The position numbers and the translations under genes were made by a program. 5,647 bases of DNA from contig DUVG01000234.1 in the NCBI GenBank assembly GCA_012841175.1, positions 1 to 5,647 of the forward strand, written 5' to 3'. Below are positions 1-5,496 of the stretch, piece after piece. The notes beneath the pieces were generated by a model, which saw only the letters and a list, made by a program, of their open reading frames with translations, was not told the origin of the DNA and did no database searches. Source of the stretch: Clostridium sp. (lineage in GTDB: Bacteria > Bacillota > Clostridia > Acetivibrionales > Acetivibrionaceae). Numbering within the stretch: position 1 is the first letter of the stretch; each line of letters starts with the position of its first letter.

Positions 1-866
1 GAAGAGAATGCTATTGCATATATGTATTCTCTGACATAGTAAGGTTTAAACAATGATCTTCCAAGCTGTACAGCCTTATCTACAGATGATGCATACTGAG
101 TCGAATACCTTTTTGATTTCTTACGATATAGCCTCGTTTCTACCAAGGATATACTCTTTATATCCTCATTGCTAGTCAATGTTTCTAATACATCATCGAA
201 ACATTTAATCCCACTTACAGGTATAACTTGACGTGACAAGGACTCACTGAGATTAAGGATAATCATCCCCTTGGGATTCTTATCGATAAAAGGTAATGAC
301 TCTGAGAAAACTATAACAGGAACATCATATATTCCATGGTTAATGGATTGCTTTCCCAAGACCCGAAATCCACTCTGGCTGAATATATTGCCCCAGTCCA
401 TGTCACCTGTATAGACACATACATCCGATAGGAAAAGGGATTTTTGATACTTTCCCCCTGTTCCCAATACGATGTCAGCTTTTTTTTGGTAATACCATAT
501 GTCTTCAATGTCATCATTATTAACTTTAAATGCGCTTAGATAAGCAATGGAATCCTGTATTAATTCTATCTCCCGGTAGCTTTGCTCCAGTGACAAATAA
601 AGTGCCTTGTTCAGATTACGCGCCAAAGCCATCTGCATCAAATCCGACTGAATTGAATTAATTTTCTGATCTATACCTCTTTGTGCCTGCTCCAGAATCA
701 GCATATTATTGACCTGTACCTCTTTAATCAGCATACCAGAGGATTTCCGGTAAGAAAAAAAAGATACTATTCCAACTGAGCCAAGAACCAGTATAATAAT
801 ATATATAAAAATTCTGACAAATACGCTATTCATCCGAAATTCTTTAATACTACGCGAAATTCTCAT
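1..866 (-). CDS. Membrane-anchored sensor/regulator, N-terminal part (transmembrane AraC-type regulator or YesM-type histidine kinase)
   Basis: An open frame of 288 codons starts at ATG 866 and runs off the left edge with no stop. A GGAG (875-878) lies 8 bases before the ATG and supports this start; Met12 is a weaker alternative. Seen: a short basic N-terminus, one hydrophobic helix at about residues 15-37, then a long charged helical stretch (about 45-110) and a mixed domain to residue 288. A strand-like segment at 199-206 (KGMIILNL) resembles the end of a Cache-type extracytoplasmic sensor. This layout is known from Firmicute transmembrane AraC-family regulators and from YesM-type kinases, both of which sense extracellular compounds, often carbohydrates. 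The output domain is outside the window, so the class is undecided; I lean slightly to the AraC type. No second membrane helix is reached. The codons are less AT-rich than in the glycan genes next to it. Confidence 0.6.
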   Translation of the reverse strand, partial: MRISRSIKEFRMNSVFVRIFIYIIILVLGSVGIVSFFSYRKSSGMLIKEVQVNNMLILEQAQRGIDQKINSIQSDLMQMALARNLNKALYLSLEQSYREIELIQDSIAYLSAFKVNNDDIEDIWYYQKKADIVLGTGGKYQKSLFLSDVCVYTGDMDWGNIFSQSGFRVLGKQSINHGIYDVPVIVFSESLPFIDKNPKGMIILNLSESLSRQVIPVSGIKCFDDVLETLTSNEDIKSISLVETRLYRKKSKRYSTQYASSVDKAVQLGRSLFKPYYVREYIYAIAFS

Positions 867-940
867 GCTCTCTTCTCCATTCACAAATGATGTAATTTTA
901 AGTGCAATCTTATATATCAACATAACGTATTTTTTTAATC

Positions 941-959
941 ATGTAAATTTTTCTTACAT
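941..959. repeat. Short inverted repeat ATGTAA-N7-TTACAT
   Basis: Two perfect 6-base arms (941-946 and 954-959) are separated by an AT-only or nearly AT-only spacer, about 75-95 bases upstream of the sensor/regulator start codon. It could be an operator or part of the promoter region. In so AT-rich a stretch a 6-base repeat may also be chance. Confidence 0.25.
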
Positions 960-988
960 ACAAGTATTCCTGACCCTATCCTTTCTAT

Positions 989-1004
989 AAGCTTGTACAA
1001 GCTT
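989..1004. promoter_or_regulatory. Perfect 16-base palindrome upstream of the sensor/regulator gene, candidate operator
   Basis: The sequence AAGCTTGTACAAGCTT is fully self-complementary without a spacer, and it stands out from the AT-rich surroundings. It lies about 123 bases upstream of the regulator start and just beyond the end of the cytidylyltransferase remnant. No T-tract follows on either strand, so it is not a terminator. A perfect dyad upstream of a regulator gene suggests a binding site for a dimeric transcription factor. No convincing -35/-10 pair could be placed with it. Confidence 0.35.
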
Positions 1005-1018
1005 TACAAATGTGGATT

Positions 1019-1141
1019 TTAATTGTCACTTTTTATGATTTTTCCATTTAAATAATCACCTTGTTCCTTAGCTCGTTTAAGTATGTTAATATGTCCGTAG
1101 TGCAGTAAATCAAATGTTCCATAGGTTATTACTTATCTCAA
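1019..1141 (-). pseudogene. tagD: Remnant of glycerol-3-phosphate cytidylyltransferase (TagD type), N-terminal ~28 residues only
   Basis: Reading from GTA at 1132, the frame gives VITYGTFDLLHYGH followed by INILKRAKEQGDYL. This is the highly conserved N-terminus of the CTP:glycerol-3-phosphate cytidylyltransferases, with the HxGH nucleotide-binding motif (HYGH). The intact enzyme makes CDP-glycerol for teichoic-acid-like polymers. Just before it, TTG at 1139-1141 is preceded by AGGAGG (1150-1155), a fitting start, but the third codon is TAA where the family usually has lysine. Similarity stops at about 1049; nine unrelated codons and TAA (1019-1021) follow. About 100 C-terminal residues of the usual ~130 are missing. 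Nonsense codon plus loss of most of the gene make it non-functional. It overlaps the end of the upstream transferase in the same frame. Confidence 0.85.
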
Positions 1142-2404
1142 TGGTTTCTCCTCCTCTAGACCAATGTTTCTTATTTTATCTATCAAGTGTTCTATCCCCA
1201 TTTTTTTGTAATCCCCAAAGATTTTTTCCTTCAAAAGCTCTGCTTTATCGCTGTATTCCTCTCTATATCTATGGTCAATATCTTCAATACTTTGTAAAAA
1301 AAATGTCTGTAGTTCTCCTATACTATAAACTTTAGGTCCAGGTGTAAATTCCTCGTAATCAAATATTAAGCCTCTGTCTTCATCTCTATAATATTCTAAA
1401 TCATAAGGAAAAAATAGGATTGGGCGATTCCAATGCAAAAAATCAAAATATATTGATGAATAATCCGTAATTAATATATCTAGTTGATCCAAAAATGTAT
1501 ACACATCAGCTTCTGAGGGTAAATTTATAAAGGTTTTATGACTTTTTACCATTCCAAATTTGTCGTTTTTACCGACAAAATGAAACTTCCCTATTAACTT
1601 AATCTTTATACTCTCGCAATAATCTAAGAATTGATTTATTTCCTCTATATTTTGGGTTCCAAATATCAAAGTTTCCCTTTTATCTCTGAAGGTTGGAAAA
1701 TAACCAATGATTTTGTAACCCTCTCTTATGTTTTCTTTAATTTCCTCATAACTATTTTTTTCATTTTTATGAACATATTTGATCGAATTATCACTAATTG
1801 ATTCATAATTTCTCGGGTATCCAGAAATAATAATCTTTTTCTCATCTACTCCAAATGCTTTCCCTAAAATATCAGCTGAAAATTCTGACGTAGCAAGTAT
1901 GAATTGGTCAGACCAACACCCTCTAACTGTCCATTTATCAATTAAATTTTGTATTTCAGTTTTTTTTGTAGATTTATTATCTCCTATATAACATCCTATT
2001 TTTTTTAAAGGAAATCCATGCCATAAGTTTATTCTAATACTTCTCACCGAGAAAAACGAATTTATATCTATTGGCGCCTGATCAATTAAATGATATTTTG
2101 CTCTTAAATGATACCAAATTGAAAATATGCTCCATACATAATACACCTTATAACCTTGGTGCCTTAGTTGATCTCTTATTTCCTTTAATCTTGTAATCCA
2201 AATAACTTTTTCAAAACCTAGCTTATTTAAGTTAGCATTCAAGTACAAATAGAAATGCTTTGAGTTGTCTGCAAATCTCTTTCCATACCATCCGCCTACA
2301 ATTGCTATTTTATCTGATTTTGGAATCATTAATGATATTATTAGTACCAGTAAATTAATCAAAAACAATATAAATTTCTTTGTGATATTTATTATATTTC
2401 CCAT
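1133..2404 (-). CDS. CDP-glycerol glycerophosphotransferase-like protein (TagB/TagF family)
   Basis: The predicted 423-residue protein belongs to the Glyphos_transf family, membrane-associated enzymes that transfer glycerol- or ribitol-phosphate from a CDP-activated donor onto surface glycans at the inner membrane face. Seen: a hydrophobic N-terminal anchor (about 11-27), LWHGFPLKKIG at 127-137 with the catalytic-type His129, GYPRN at 195-199, YFPTFRD at 235-241, KFH at 273-275, ITDYSSIYFDF at 312-322, RP at 327-328 and DRGLIFDYEEFTPGP at 343-357. These match the family in order and spacing. ATG 2404 is chosen because AGGAGA (2412-2417) lies 7 bases upstream; the longer frame up to 2449 reads back into a broken glycosyltransferase. 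The C-terminal residues EEEKPLR are encoded by the ribosome binding site and start of the tagD remnant. Acceptor and polyol are unknown. The gene looks intact, but its donor-making partner beside it is broken. Confidence 0.9.
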   Translation of the reverse strand: MGNIINITKKFILFLINLLVLIISLMIPKSDKIAIVGGWYGKRFADNSKHFYLYLNANLNKLGFEKVIWITRLKEIRDQLRHQGYKVYYVWSIFSIWYHLRAKYHLIDQAPIDINSFFSVRSIRINLWHGFPLKKIGCYIGDNKSTKKTEIQNLIDKWTVRGCWSDQFILATSEFSADILGKAFGVDEKKIIISGYPRNYESISDNSIKYVHKNEKNSYEEIKENIREGYKIIGYFPTFRDKRETLIFGTQNIEEINQFLDYCESIKIKLIGKFHFVGKNDKFGMVKSHKTFINLPSEADVYTFLDQLDILITDYSSIYFDFLHWNRPILFFPYDLEYYRDEDRGLIFDYEEFTPGPKVYSIGELQTFFLQSIEDIDHRYREEYSDKAELLKEKIFGDYKKMGIEHLIDKIRNIGLEEEKPLR

Positions 2405-2405
2405 T

Positions 2406-2555
2406 TTATGTTCTCCTATCAGGAACGCTATCTGTAGAGCCATCATCACTTATTATAAGTTCATCATCTTCTTCTATTTGTCCTATGATACTTTCAATTT
2501 GCTATTTTAAGTATAGCTCACCATTATATGTTGCTAATGCTACTGATAAATTTAT
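2406..2555 (-). pseudogene. Remnant of a GT2 family glycosyltransferase, N-terminal ~45 residues with an in-frame stop
   Basis: Between the two intact glycan genes the minus strand reads LSVALATYNGELYLK, TAG (2502-2504), then QIESIIGQIEEDDELIISDDGSTDS and a short unrelated tail ending in TAA at 2406-2408. This is the start of the GT-A fold of a family 2 glycosyltransferase: the first beta strand with TYNGE, then the DDGSTD nucleotide-binding motif. The TAG stands where relatives commonly have glutamate (YLKEQ), one base from GAG. There is no good start codon: ATA at 2553-2555 sits where ATG would be expected, overlapping the stop of the upstream gene. Everything after DDGSTDS, over 200 residues in a normal enzyme, is gone. 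The remnant's tail supplies the ribosome binding site of the following transferase gene. Confidence 0.85.
2412..2417 (-). promoter_or_regulatory. Ribosome binding site AGGAGA deciding the start of the TagB/TagF-like gene
   Basis: AGGAGA lies 7 bases before ATG 2404. It decides against the earlier in-frame ATGs at 2443-2449, which have no such site and whose codons belong to the glycosyltransferase remnant region in another frame. Confidence 0.7.
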
Positions 2556-3361
2556 TTTTTTCTGCTTTTAATTGCTATTTTAATAAACGCTATGTTTTTA
2601 TGCAAAATTGAAAGTTTTACTGATCTATACAAAATTTTTATTATATAAAAGACTCTTCCCTTAATACTATCTTTACAATACTCATAAAAATCCTTCGAAT
2701 AAATCTCAAATCTGTTCAGATCTCTACTGTAATTAGTATGGTCCTCATCTGAATAGTCCTGGATAATTACACAGTCAAATACAGCAATTTTCTTGTATAT
2801 ATTTTTATACTCTCTTACAAAATAATGATCTAAATAATCTAAAAATATGTTTTCATTGTAAATTCCTGTTTTTTCAAAAACTTCTCCTTTAACTGCCATT
2901 CCAGAGTTGATTGCAGTAATATCTTTATAAACACCCGAAGTACTATGATTGATCTTTTTTACATTATAGCCCTTAGATATACTTGGAGACATTTGCATAT
3001 TTTTAGACTTTACTATAGGCACATGCATATATACTTCAGGATATTTGCATATTGATTCACTAAGCTTATCAAAGTATTCTTCGATAATTTTTGTATCTTG
3101 ATCAAAAATAACTACCCAGCTATCTGCATCAATTTCCTTTAATGCTCGGTTATATGCTTTACTTAAACCTGAATTCCCTTCCATATCTAGATATTTTATC
3201 GATTGTTTATTACAAAACATTATATTACTATTTTTAATTTGGGATTTAACGCTATTATCACAAACGATAATATTATCAATTCCTATATTTTTTAATGATT
3301 TTAATGTAATTGAGTTTTCACACGCCAAATTATAAATAACCACTATACAAGTATATTTCAT
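2552..3361 (-). CDS. GT2 family glycosyltransferase, rhamnosyltransferase-like
   Basis: A 269-residue cytoplasmic glycosyltransferase of family 2 that would transfer a sugar from a nucleotide donor to a growing surface polysaccharide. Seen: an N-terminal strand CIVVIYN (5-11), IIVCDNS (31-37), GNSGLSKAYN (62-71), a DxD-type metal-binding motif FDQDT (86-90) and LDYLDHYF (174-181), the region that in rhamnosyltransferase-type members carries the catalytic acidic residues. Length fits the family (about 270-300). There is no membrane helix; the C-terminus is basic (KSRKK). ATG 3361 is preferred over 3403 because the protein then begins directly at the family strand and has GGGAG upstream, although the spacing of about 11 is long. 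It is the first intact gene of a polysaccharide operon continuing with a broken GT2 and a TagB/TagF-like gene. Substrate specificity cannot be read from the sequence. Strongly AT-rich. Confidence 0.88.
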   Translation of the reverse strand: MKYTCIVVIYNLACENSITLKSLKNIGIDNIIVCDNSVKSQIKNSNIMFCNKQSIKYLDMEGNSGLSKAYNRALKEIDADSWVVIFDQDTKIIEEYFDKLSESICKYPEVYMHVPIVKSKNMQMSPSISKGYNVKKINHSTSGVYKDITAINSGMAVKGEVFEKTGIYNENIFLDYLDHYFVREYKNIYKKIAVFDCVIIQDYSDEDHTNYSRDLNRFEIYSKDFYEYCKDSIKGRVFYIIKILYRSVKLSILHKNIAFIKIAIKSRKK

Positions 3362-3433
3362 TTTACACCCATCTCCCTTATTTCTAAATACCTTTGAATC
3401 CACAAACTCACTGACTGTCTTGATATGGCCTAA

Positions 3434-3526
3434 TTATATAGCAGCTCCAAATATAAGTGCACTTTCTGTTATAGGAACTCCATACCTGCTTATTCCATTG
3501 AGAAAATCAATACCTTCGACCTTAGG
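3434..3526 (-). pseudogene. Possible C-terminal coding remnant of an unidentified protein
   Basis: A 30-codon frame between two stops (TAA after codon 30 at 3434-3436) reads like protein, with segments such as GIDFLNGISRYG and ESALIFGAAI, and is followed in the same frame by the glycosyltransferase gene. It has no start codon or ribosome binding site. I do not recognise the family. Given that its neighbours include clear gene remnants, a truncated gene end is plausible, but chance is not excluded. Confidence 0.25.
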
Positions 3527-3555
3527 TTAGTATTCAAACTGAATTTGATGGTTTA

Positions 3556-3564
3556 ATTGTACCA
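3556..3564 (-). promoter_or_regulatory. Possible extended -10 promoter element for the glycan operon
   Basis: On the minus strand TGGTACAAT matches the TGnTATAAT extended -10 pattern with one deviation. It lies about 190 bases upstream of the first glycosyltransferase start. No good -35 hexamer is found 16-18 bases upstream; that position is occupied by the palindrome cluster at 3568-3591. Suggestive only. Confidence 0.3.
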
Positions 3565-3567
3565 AAT

Positions 3568-3591
3568 CGCTAGCGCGATGGCTAGCCTAGG
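3568..3591. repeat. Cluster of three short perfect palindromes
   Basis: CGCTAGCG (3568-3575), GGCTAGCC (3580-3587) and CCTAGG (3586-3591) follow each other within 24 bases. It is the most GC-rich island in an otherwise very AT-rich intergenic stretch. It sits immediately upstream of the possible minus-strand -10, where an operator would act. There is no T-tract, so no terminator. Confidence 0.4.
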
Positions 3592-3718
3592 TATGTGTAT
3601 TCCTCTACGTGGTATCTAATTTAACTTTTATCTATTTATTTATAAAAAACAGTAGCATAATATATGATTTATTGTTAAGTTACCAGACAAAACCATAAAC
3701 ATATCATTTGAAGATTTC

Positions 3719-3727
3719 TGCTATAGT
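3719..3727 (+). promoter_or_regulatory. Possible extended -10 promoter element on the plus strand
   Basis: TGCTATAGT fits TGnTATAAT with one mismatch. No convincing -35 is present. A transcript from here would begin near 3734 and end at the hairpin terminator, about 95 nucleotides, without an open reading frame of note. Confidence 0.25.
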
Positions 3728-3775
3728 GTAATCACGACAAAGATACTAAAGGAAAGAACCAACAAAACAATAACA

Positions 3776-3829
3776 AAGGCTATGATAATTTGCAACTAGT
3801 ATTGCACTTTATCATAGCCTTATTTTTTT
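3776..3829. terminator. Long hairpin terminator, probably bidirectional
   Basis: AAGGCTATGATAA (3776-3788) pairs perfectly with TTATCATAGCCTT (3809-3821). Inside it, after a 2x2 internal loop, TGCAA (3791-3795) pairs with TTGCA (3802-3806) around a 6-base loop. On the plus strand it is followed by A and seven T; on the minus strand by a T-rich tail (TTTGTTATTGTTTTG). It lies about 60 bases beyond the stop of the flavodoxin gene and so ends the ABC-flavodoxin unit. The stronger T-tract is in the plus direction, where no gene is visible upstream. Confidence 0.85.
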
Positions 3830-3881
3830 GATATGGAGAAAATAAATAGCAAATACACTTGATATATTGGAAATAGACTAA

Positions 3882-4304
3882 CTACTTTAACGACTCTATT
3901 GCCTGCTTTGCAAATTGGATGAAGCTTGTCACATCATTTTTATTCGGGCGTTTTATTTTGAAAATAAGGAACTGTCCTGGACAGGTGTAAGCCTTATCAT
4001 AAACAAGAATGCCTTTTTCCTTAAGTACATCCTGCAGCTTCATAGTTATGTCTTTACCTGCACAGCTTGTCGTGAATAGAATAACCTTCTTAACATTAGC
4101 TTGTGACAATTTGTTAGCAAATTCCTCGATCTCTGGTGCTAATTTACCTCCATATACTCCGGATCCTAAAAGCAATAGGTCACACTGATCTAATACTGGA
4201 TTGCTCTTAACATCCTGTGCGATAATACCAAGGTATGAAGCAAGAGCCTCTGCTAATTTCCTGGTATGCTTTGTCATAGATGCATATACTATTTCTATTT
4301 TCAT
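3882..4304 (-). CDS. Flavodoxin-family protein
   Basis: A 140-residue single-domain flavodoxin-like protein, the expected size for a cytoplasmic FMN-binding electron carrier or flavoprotein. Seen: an N-terminal strand KIEIVYAS (2-9), the phosphate loop SMTKHTRKLA (9-18), a hydrophobic strand LLLLGSGVYGGK (43-54) whose Tyr51 is placed as the FMN-stacking residue, VILFTTSCAG (74-83), and CPGQF...KRPN (108-121) as in the second flavin-binding region of this family. The phosphate loop departs from the usual T-G-N-T, having T-K-H-T. ATG 4304 is chosen because a perfect AGGAGG lies 6 bases upstream; the earlier ATG 4331 overlaps the ATPase stop and lacks a site. It follows the ABC ATPase at 19 bases and is the last gene before the terminator. 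Its partner is unknown; a redox link to the exporter is only suggested by position. Confidence 0.82.
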   Translation of the reverse strand: MKIEIVYASMTKHTRKLAEALASYLGIIAQDVKSNPVLDQCDLLLLGSGVYGGKLAPEIEEFANKLSQANVKKVILFTTSCAGKDITMKLQDVLKEKGILVYDKAYTCPGQFLIFKIKRPNKNDVTSFIQFAKQAIESLK

Positions 4305-4310
4305 ATGAAG

Positions 4311-4316
4311 CCTCCT
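4311..4316 (-). promoter_or_regulatory. Ribosome binding site AGGAGG deciding the flavodoxin start
   Basis: A perfect AGGAGG is placed 6 bases before ATG 4304. It argues against the longer reading from ATG 4331, which would put this site inside the coding sequence. Confidence 0.8.
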
Positions 4317-4323
4317 TATCTTA

Positions 4324-5007
4324 TCATTCATTATTGGTTCTTTGATTTAATACACCATCAACTATAATATATACTTTATCACAAAACTCTAGCATTCTTT
4401 CATCATGAGTAACCATGATAGTTGCCTTCTTTTGTTCTTTAGTTTCCTTTGCTAATAGCTTAACGACCTCATATGCTCTATTGGTATCTAAGCTTGCTGT
4501 TGGTTCATCCGCAAAGATTACAGAAGGTTGATGATATAATGCTTTGGCAATCGCTGTAGGTTGTCTTTCTCCACCCGATAATTCATTAGGGTATTTATCC
4601 TTTAGTTTTTCCACATCTAGCTTTAAGAATAGTTCATTCATCCAGGGCTGATTCACTTTTGTTTTAGTTATTTTATTATATAGAATCATTTGCTCTTTTA
4701 TGGTCAAAAAAGGAATCAAATTAGAGGCTTGCAGGATGAAGCCAATTTTCTCTAAACGAATTTTTGATTTTTCCTTAATATCTAACTCGCTAAAGGGCTT
4801 ACCATTTAGTAAAACCTTTCCCGTTGTAGGTTTTTGTAATCCACCTAATATGGTCAAAAATGTGGATTTACCAGAACCAGATGGCCCCACTATACCAATT
4901 AATTCTCCTTCATAAGCAGTAAAAGTTGTTTCCTTAAGGGCATTTATGACATTATCGCCTTGTAAAAAGTCTTTTGTAACACCAATCATATTTATCAATT
5001 GTTTCAT
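4324..5007 (-). CDS. ABC transporter ATP-binding protein (MacB/LolD-like, FtsX-permease partner), altered signature region
   Basis: A 227-residue ATPase of the class that pairs with FtsX-type permeases in peptide or antimicrobial export. Seen in order: Walker A GPSGSGKST (41-49), Q-loop Gln93, signature LSGGE (143-147), Walker B VIFADEPT (163-170) with catalytic Glu168, D-loop SLDT (172-175) and H-loop His201. Length is usual. The oddity is residue 150: relatives read LSGGE-R-Q-R with a nearly invariant arginine, here the codon is CCT (4558-4560), proline, one base from CGT. This would disturb the helix after the signature and may reduce activity. The start overlaps the permease stop as ATGA, with GGAG about 8 bases upstream, so the two were translationally coupled. 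As the permease here is truncated, this ATPase lacks its cognate membrane partner inside the window and may itself be decaying. Confidence 0.9.
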   Translation of the reverse strand: MKQLINMIGVTKDFLQGDNVINALKETTFTAYEGELIGIVGPSGSGKSTFLTILGGLQKPTTGKVLLNGKPFSELDIKEKSKIRLEKIGFILQASNLIPFLTIKEQMILYNKITKTKVNQPWMNELFLKLDVEKLKDKYPNELSGGERQPTAIAKALYHQPSVIFADEPTASLDTNRAYEVVKLLAKETKEQKKATIMVTHDERMLEFCDKVYIIVDGVLNQRTNNE

Positions 5008-5282
5008 AGTTGGTCTCCTATAGCCTTTAATGGATCGATTTTTAACACCGCACTCACTGAGAATAATCCTCCAAAAAGTGCAAATACGAAAAAGGCAGCC
5101 GTGATTACTAAATAAAACATAATATTGACCGCAAATGGAATCACATTAGATAAAAATATACCTGTTAATGTAGTGAGGACTAAGCCTACGATAATTCCAA
5201 ATGCAACGAGTAAAAATGTTTGTATGATAACAGACCCACCAATATATCCATTAGAAATGCCCTGAGCCTTCATGACCCCAAA
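5004..5282 (-). pseudogene. FtsX-type ABC permease, C-terminal remnant (~92 codons)
   Basis: From TTT at 5282 the frame reads FGVMKAQGISNGYIGGS, two long hydrophobic segments (IIQTFLLVAFGIIVGLVL; a second one from MFYLVITAAFF to the start of FSVSAVLKI) and the family ending DPLKAIGDQL. This is the last transmembrane part of a MacB/DevC-like permease that exports substrates together with the adjacent ATPase. A complete protein of this kind has roughly 350-400 residues, so the N-terminal helix and extracytoplasmic domain are gone. Upstream of 5282 the same frame stays open to an ATG at 5336, but those codons are a frame-shifted reading of a different gene fragment. The stop TGA overlaps the ATPase start, so the coupling context is original and only the 5' part was lost. 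Confidence 0.85.
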
Positions 5283-5287
5283 CCATG

Positions 5288-5494
5288 TAAAGTATATGGC
5301 CAAAAATCTCCTGCATATCCCTGGTTGTGAGACCATCCTTCTTCTAAGGTTCCATTTTCATAAAATGATAGCCAAGGATATCCTGTAAACTTTAGATAAC
5401 ATTCATCAGTCTCATCATTATAATCATATATTGCACCAATATGTCCTGCAACTGCAGTTGTTAGATAATAGACTAACAGCTCTTCCTGCCCGTC
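5288..5494 (-). pseudogene. Internal fragment of a secreted-type hypothetical protein, cut by an insertion sequence and by the permease junction
   Basis: From GAC at 5494 an open frame of about 69 codons begins DGQEELLVYYLTTAVAGH, continues through acidic and aromatic-rich sequence (YDYNDETDECYLKF, GYPWLSFYENG, EEGWSHNQGYAG) and ends DFWPYTL before running out of frame into permease sequence (TGA at 5270-5272). The opening DGQEELLVYY resembles the D-x-D-G-D-G-x-x-E-L motif of calcium-binding-like repeats in secreted or lipoprotein-type Firmicute proteins. I recognise it as such a hypothetical, not by function. Its 5' side ends at the terminal repeat of the IS3-type element, its 3' side at about 5283-5290. 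Neither start nor natural end is present. Confidence 0.7.
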
Positions 5495-5496
5495 TG

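Larger units (their letters stand above)
3404..3775. other. Gene-poor intergenic stretch before the glycan operon
   Basis: No intact gene is visible on either strand. The stretch contains a possible coding remnant (3434-3526), a possible minus-strand extended -10 (3556-3564), a cluster of short palindromes (3568-3591) and a possible plus-strand extended -10 (3719-3727). Between 3600 and 3715 I see only AT-rich sequence with stops in all frames. No transposase remnant or tRNA was recognised. Confidence 0.6.

Noticed and set aside
311..517. 68-residue minus-strand reading frame
   Set aside because: It is an out-of-frame shadow inside the longer sensor/regulator frame (1-866), which has a ribosome binding site and coherent protein character.
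1114..1335. 73-residue plus-strand frame
   Set aside because: Antisense to the end of the TagB/TagF-like gene and the tagD remnant; no ribosome binding site or family signature.
2405..2449. Longer N-terminus for the TagB/TagF-like protein
   Set aside because: The extra 15 residues overlap the GT2 remnant and its ATGs lack a ribosome binding site, while ATG 2404 has one.
2265..2510. 81-residue plus-strand frame
   Set aside because: Antisense shadow over the transferase N-terminus and the GT2 remnant; hydrophobic character comes from the AT-rich complement.
4700..4915. 71-residue plus-strand frame
   Set aside because: Antisense to the Walker A region of the ABC ATPase.
5283..5336. N-terminal 18 residues of a nominal 110-residue permease
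   Set aside because: These codons are a shifted reading of the hypothetical-protein fragment, whose own frame is clearly protein-like; no ribosome binding site precedes ATG 5336.
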